In this document: in pieces, positions 13,784-17,840 of the stretch
How the letters are laid out: each line of letters opens with the position of its first letter
Position numbering within the stretch: the stretch's first letter is position 1
Assembly (NCBI GenBank): GCA_016929465.1
Contig: JAFGIT010000390.1
Location: forward strand, 1 to 17,840
From: JAFGIT01 sp016929465 [NCBI: Candidatus Coatesbacteria bacterium]
GTDB taxonomy: Bacteria > B130-G9
Reading direction: 5' to 3'
DNA: 17,840 nt
Notes under the pieces: generated by a model
Databases searched by the model: none
Seen by the model: the letters and a program-made list of their open reading frames with translations, nothing else
What the model was told of the DNA's origin: nothing
Position numbers and translations under genes: made by a program

Positions 13784-16700
13784 GAACATTTTCAGCGTCA
13801 GCAATAATGATCTAATACATCGGGGTACTGAGGAAGCAACCGAGATATTCGAAAAGCTTCTTTGGGCAGAAGCCAGGAGAATAGGCGCCCCGGTAGATAA
13901 GATCACAATTCGAACTTCCACCCCGATAAATGACGGTGGAGTGGACGCATCTATCACAGATGCGGAGCAATGCCTTTCCAGCCGCCTGATTATGCCCGGC
14001 TGCGCCGCCTATCAGATTAAGACGGGCTCCTCCTTCCAACCATGGACGCCATCCGACATCAAAGATGAATTGTTCGGCCGAGGCAAGGAGCCTGATGTGG
14101 CTAATTTGAAGGGCGCTGTTAAGATACGGATGGATAGCGGTGCCACGTATGTCCTTGTTTGCTTTGGTCTGGATTTCGTAGACACCCAACGGCCCGAAGC
14201 ACAGAGACTGATTAAGGGAAATCTTGAGAACTGCGGGTATCGCGAACCAAAGGTTGAGGTCTGGGGCGTGGGGCAGTTAAAGGCCTTTTTTGATCCCTTT
14301 CCCTCGTTATCACTGTGGCTTAAGGGCATAGATGGTCGAGGATTCAGGACTCATTCCAGTTGGTCGCGGGATAGGAATATGAATGAGCAGCTTGTCGGCA
14401 GTCCTGCCCAATTGAAAGCGATTGCCGATATTCAGAGCGAGTTGCGCAAATCAAACGAGCCAATTCACATTCGGATTTTGGGCGAACCGGGTATAGGTAA
14501 GACGCGGATTGCGCTGGAGGCGACACGTGCAGAGGACATCCAGCCCCTGACAATCTACAGCGAGTCCGCAGGGGAGTTTCTTAGAAGTCAGCTATTGAGG
14601 CTGCTACTGGCTGACGACAATCATTTCAGTGTGATAATCGTGATCGATGAGACAGACAGGTTCTCTTGTGCCAATATATGGGATAAGCTCAAGCCCTACT
14701 GGAATAGACTGAAGATAATCACGATATATAACGAGGAAGAGCAAGCACCGGCAGGCGATATAAGGCTAAAAGATGCACCCAGACTAGCGGACAGCGAGAT
14801 CCTCAAAGTAATCAGATCCCATGGCAACGTGCCCCAAGATAATGCTCCGAGATGGGTGGAATACTGTACCGGGTCCCCTCGGGTCGCTCATGTAATTGGC
14901 ACTAATCTCGCGCTCTATCCGGATGACATTTTGAGGGATCCTGAGACCGTGCCGCTCTGGGATCGCTACATCGCGGGATATGAGGACCGAAATAGCACCA
15001 AAGCCCACGAGAACCGGCAGGTGCTAGAGCACGTGTCATTATTCAAACGGTTTGGCTGGAGGGAATACGCTGAAGAGGGGCAATTCATCTCATCTCTGGT
15101 GCATAAAGCACATCCAAGCATAGGAAGCGGGGACTTCAATGATGTCATCGCTAGACTTAGTGACCGGAAGATCCTTCAGGGAGACCATACTCTCTACATC
15201 ACGCCGAAACTGCTGCAGATAAAGCTCTGGGCTGACTGGTGGGAAAAGAATGGCTGTAATTTCGAATTCAAGGAATTCGCAGAGAATCTACCCGAAAAGC
15301 TCAAGGAGTGGTTCTTTGAGATGTTCAAATACGCAAAGGAATCCGAGACCTCATCGAGAGCTGTAAGGAAACTTCTTGGTCCCAAGGGCCCGTTTCAGCA
15401 TGATGAATACCTGAGGACCCATCTCGGCGCGCGTTTTTTTTTAGCCCTGGCTGAAGCTGAACCCGGGGCCGCTCTTGAGTGTCTGAAGAGAACTGTCGGA
15501 ACCTGGTCAAGAGAAGAAATTCTCCAATTCAGGTCCGGTCGTAGAGAGACAGTATGGGCCCTGGAGAAGATCCTATATCACGCTAAGCTTTTCCCAGACG
15601 CGGCACGGATATTGCTAGCTCTCGCCGAATCAGAAAACGAAGATGGGCTTAGTAATAACGCCAGCGGGGTGTTCTCAAGCCTGTTCTCAGCGGCCTATGG
15701 CTCAATCTCTATGACTGGGGCCCCGCCCAAAGACCGCTTTCCTGTTCTCATTGAGGCTCTTGACTCCGACTCCAGGGAAAGGCGGATGGTGGGCTTGAAG
15801 GCTATTGAGATGGGGCTACGCACCCATCATAGCAGACTGATAGGTGCCGAATATCAGGGCTTGAAAGAACCTCTCAAACCATGGATGCCAACTTCTCAGC
15901 AAGAGTTGGATGAGGTCTATCGCCGCCTTTGGACCTTGTTGACGGATCGAATCGACAGTCTGTCTGATGAAGAGCAAAAGGAAGCCGCAAGGATCCTAAT
16001 GGGAGCTTCGTTCGCCCTTGTTCAATATAAGCAATTTGCGAAGATGGTAACCGACACAATATCAGATTTGGCTGACAGGCCTTACATAGACAAGAGAAAA
16101 ACTCTTCCGCAGGTCTCTCGGATTCTGGCGAGATTAGGAGATCGAATGACTCCCGAGCTCCGCCAAAAATGGGAGAAGACCAGAGATAAATTGGTGGGCA
16201 CTGGCTTCACTGCTAGGTTAAAGCGATTTGTCGGCACGGCAGTGCTCGAGGAAGACCTGGACGATAAACACAACATCAAACCCGAAGTGACCCAAGCCCT
16301 TAAGGCTCTAGCGCGGGAAGCCGCGGAGAATCGGGAATTGCTCGATCGGGAGCTGAATTGGCTCCTGACGGAAGATGCAATCTATGGGTATTCATTTGGG
16401 TATGAGCTGGCCCAAAATGACCCATCACAGCGACTACTCGCTAGCCTTTTCGATGCTCAGGCGAGTGTGATCGAGAAGCCCAGCCTTTCTCTATTGAGCG
16501 GTTACCTTAGATTCTTGTACGAAAAGCGCAGGAACGACTGGGAGGGTCATTTGGATAAGCTCTTCAAGAATGAAACATATCGTCGATGGATTCCTCCATT
16601 GACATGGCGCTCGGGATTAACAAACCGAGCCGTCCGCCGGGTGCTTACACTGTCCGAGTTCGCAGGCGTTCCTCTTGAAACTTTTTACGCTTATGGGCGG

Positions 16701-17591
16701 CCCGCCGGCTTCAATACAATTTCGGAAAGAGTGTTCAAGAAATGGATCGCATCACTGCTTGGATCCGGAAGAGATTCAGCTATCTCGGCGGCATTGGGCC
16801 TCTTCAGGCTTTTCTATCTGGAAAGAGAGGACCGGAAACAATTACCGCAACGGCTAACTGCCCGTCTATTAAGTCACCCGTCATTTCTTGAGACTGGCAA
16901 TAGGCCATTGAACGGAAGGGATTCTTTGCTTGAATATGAGTGGGCCGACGTGGGTAGGGAATATGTCAAACAGCATGCTGAGAGAGCCTTGGCTTTGGGC
17001 AAAGCACTTCTGAGGCATCTTGGCAAGGGGATAATTCTCGAACGCCTAGATTCCGAAGCGCTCTCCGTTCTCAATATGATATTGGAGCGATTCCCCAAAG
17101 AGATGTCTCTGGAAATAACGAGGCGCCTCGGACCTCCTTTCGATGAGCTCTCCTATGATATCTCTGAATGGTTGCGTGGCAGCGATCGAGGGCCGATGCA
17201 TGATGGGAAAAGGCCAGCGATCTATCTTATGGACATCAAAGCCATTTGGGGCTGGGTCGAGCAGAAGATAGAGGAAAGAGCCTGGTTTTTGGCCTATAGG
17301 CTAATTCCTGACGAGATATTCCACGGTAGCGGAGATGCCTCACTCACCCGAGAGATGCTCAAACGCTTCGGGAGACGTAGAGACATTCGTGATAATCTGA
17401 CAGCGAACCTTGGATGTGAAAGCTGGTGCGGCGAGGCGAGCGAATACCTCCATAGGAAACAGGACAAACTGCGAGAATTCATGCGGAACGAAGACGATCC
17501 GAACGTGCTCTTGTGGTGTAATGAGTATCTTGAGGAGCTTAAGCACGAAATCGAACGACATTCGATTTTGGAGGAGAGGATGGCCTTTTGA
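13773..17591 (+). CDS. Avs/STAND-like NTPase with N-terminal nuclease-like domain
   Basis: 1272 residues. The GTG start has GGAG (13762-13765) 7 nt upstream and an in-frame TAG immediately before it, so it cannot begin earlier. Residues ~20-180 look like a PD-(D/E)XK nuclease: GGVDASITD (D58), then AAYQIKTG (Q81-x-K83). GEPGIGKT (237-244) is Walker A and IIVIDETD (D292-E293) Walker B of a STAND-type P-loop NTPase; residues ~500-1272 are predicted mainly helical, like TPR/HEAT sensor repeats. This nuclease-STAND-repeat order matches antiviral Avs proteins, in which the C-terminal part senses a phage protein and activates the nuclease. A T9 run lies at 15434-15442. Architecture is well supported; defence role and trigger are inferred. 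Confidence 0.78.
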   Translation: MVLENIFSVSNNDLIHRGTEEATEIFEKLLWAEARRIGAPVDKITIRTSTPINDGGVDASITDAEQCLSSRLIMPGCAAYQIKTGSSFQPWTPSDIKDELFGRGKEPDVANLKGAVKIRMDSGATYVLVCFGLDFVDTQRPEAQRLIKGNLENCGYREPKVEVWGVGQLKAFFDPFPSLSLWLKGIDGRGFRTHSSWSRDRNMNEQLVGSPAQLKAIADIQSELRKSNEPIHIRILGEPGIGKTRIALEATRAEDIQPLTIYSESAGEFLRSQLLRLLLADDNHFSVIIVIDETDRFSCANIWDKLKPYWNRLKIITIYNEEEQAPAGDIRLKDAPRLADSEILKVIRSHGNVPQDNAPRWVEYCTGSPRVAHVIGTNLALYPDDILRDPETVPLWDRYIAGYEDRNSTKAHENRQVLEHVSLFKRFGWREYAEEGQFISSLVHKAHPSIGSGDFNDVIARLSDRKILQGDHTLYITPKLLQIKLWADWWEKNGCNFEFKEFAENLPEKLKEWFFEMFKYAKESETSSRAVRKLLGPKGPFQHDEYLRTHLGARFFLALAEAEPGAALECLKRTVGTWSREEILQFRSGRRETVWALEKILYHAKLFPDAARILLALAESENEDGLSNNASGVFSSLFSAAYGSISMTGAPPKDRFPVLIEALDSDSRERRMVGLKAIEMGLRTHHSRLIGAEYQGLKEPLKPWMPTSQQELDEVYRRLWTLLTDRIDSLSDEEQKEAARILMGASFALVQYKQFAKMVTDTISDLADRPYIDKRKTLPQVSRILARLGDRMTPELRQKWEKTRDKLVGTGFTARLKRFVGTAVLEEDLDDKHNIKPEVTQALKALAREAAENRELLDRELNWLLTEDAIYGYSFGYELAQNDPSQRLLASLFDAQASVIEKPSLSLLSGYLRFLYEKRRNDWEGHLDKLFKNETYRRWIPPLTWRSGLTNRAVRRVLTLSEFAGVPLETFYAYGRPAGFNTISERVFKKWIASLLGSGRDSAISAALGLFRLFYLEREDRKQLPQRLTARLLSHPSFLETGNRPLNGRDSLLEYEWADVGREYVKQHAERALALGKALLRHLGKGIILERLDSEALSVLNMILERFPKEMSLEITRRLGPPFDELSYDISEWLRGSDRGPMHDGKRPAIYLMDIKAIWGWVEQKIEERAWFLAYRLIPDEIFHGSGDASLTREMLKRFGRRRDIRDNLTANLGCESWCGEASEYLHRKQDKLREFMRNEDDPNVLLWCNEYLEELKHEIERHSILEERMAF

Positions 17592-17700
17592 GGGCCGCGG
17601 AATTGAATTGAGCGTCGTCGGTTGGTCGCGAATGTCCTGCTTTCTTGCCAACCTAGAAGTGACAAGACCTGAATAATAGTCCTCGCATTAAACAAAAAAA

Positions 17701-17840
17701 ATGTCGCTGACCAGCAGGCTGCCTGATCCGGCGAATTGGCCGGCGGAATTTGTTGACCGGGTGGTTAATGCCGACGCGCTGACAATGTTGCGTCAGCTGC
17801 CGGACGAGTGCATTGCGCTTGCTGTTACTAGCCCGCCTTA
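17701..17840 (+). CDS. DNA methyltransferase, N-terminal fragment (3' cut by window)
   Basis: The frame from ATG 17701 runs to the window edge: 47 residues, with VVNADALTMLRQLPDECIALAVTSPPY at the end (last codon incomplete, TA-). This is the usual opening of amino-methyltransferases (LxxGDCLExLxxLPDxSVDLVxTSPPY); TSPPY is catalytic motif IV. Having motif IV at the N-terminus points to the beta-type order used by N4-cytosine and many N6-adenine DNA methyltransferases. It is preceded by an A-run (17694-17701) and no clear SD. It follows the STAND-like gene by 109 bp and may belong to a restriction-modification or other defence system continuing downstream. Confidence 0.8.
   Translation, partial: MSLTSRLPDPANWPAEFVDRVVNADALTMLRQLPDECIALAVTSPP

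Overview
This window appears to be bacterial chromosome: moderately GC-rich by eye, with Shine-Dalgarno-led genes and frequent TTG/GTG starts. It comes from a flagellated organism, shown by flagellin, FliS and FlaG under a near-consensus sigma-28 promoter. The lineage cannot be fixed from the sequence. The mix of an FGE-like/fibronectin-like protein, a solitary MoxR, stacked PIN toxin modules and defence-type ATPases fits an uncultivated Gram-negative-type candidate phylum, but that is only an inference. No rRNA, tRNA, CRISPR array or transposase was seen.

Layout. Positions 1-900: 3' part of a formylglycine-generating-enzyme-like (SUMF1 fold) protein that lacks one of the two catalytic cysteines. 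1015-2082 (minus): radical SAM/SPASM-type enzyme, convergent with it. 2250-3239: solitary MoxR AAA+ ATPase. 3370-5341: overlapping two-gene unit of an OLD/RecF-like ATPase and a small protein with TOPRIM/DUF4276-like features, a candidate anti-phage pair. 5393-7213: two tandem cassettes, each made of a truncated DUF433 fragment, an extended -10 promoter, a DUF104-like antitoxin and a PIN toxin. 7225-8013: class I methyltransferase. 8167-10940: flagellin operon with a sigma-28 promoter, a structured roughly 170-nt leader carrying a CsrA-type hairpin, flagellin, fliS, flaG and a terminator. 11150-12328: AlaC-like aminotransferase. 12480-13691: exported protein of unknown function. 13773-17591: 1272-residue Avs/STAND-like NTPase with an N-terminal PD-(D/E)XK nuclease-like segment. 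17701-17840: first 47 residues of a DNA methyltransferase ending at a TSPPY catalytic motif, cut by the window edge.

How it fits together. Housekeeping and motility genes are flanked by, and interleaved with, defence or stress modules (ATPase plus TOPRIM-like, two TA cassettes, STAND nuclease, DNA methyltransferase), the pattern of a defence-enriched accessory region. The most interesting signals are (1) the flagellin leader, which has a CsrA-consensus hairpin, mutually exclusive stems and a perfect but orphan Shine-Dalgarno; (2) the duplicated DUF433-fragment/TA cassette, in which a degenerate gene fragment carries the promoter; and (3) the two unassigned defence candidates. All functional calls come from reading motifs by eye; no database search was run.
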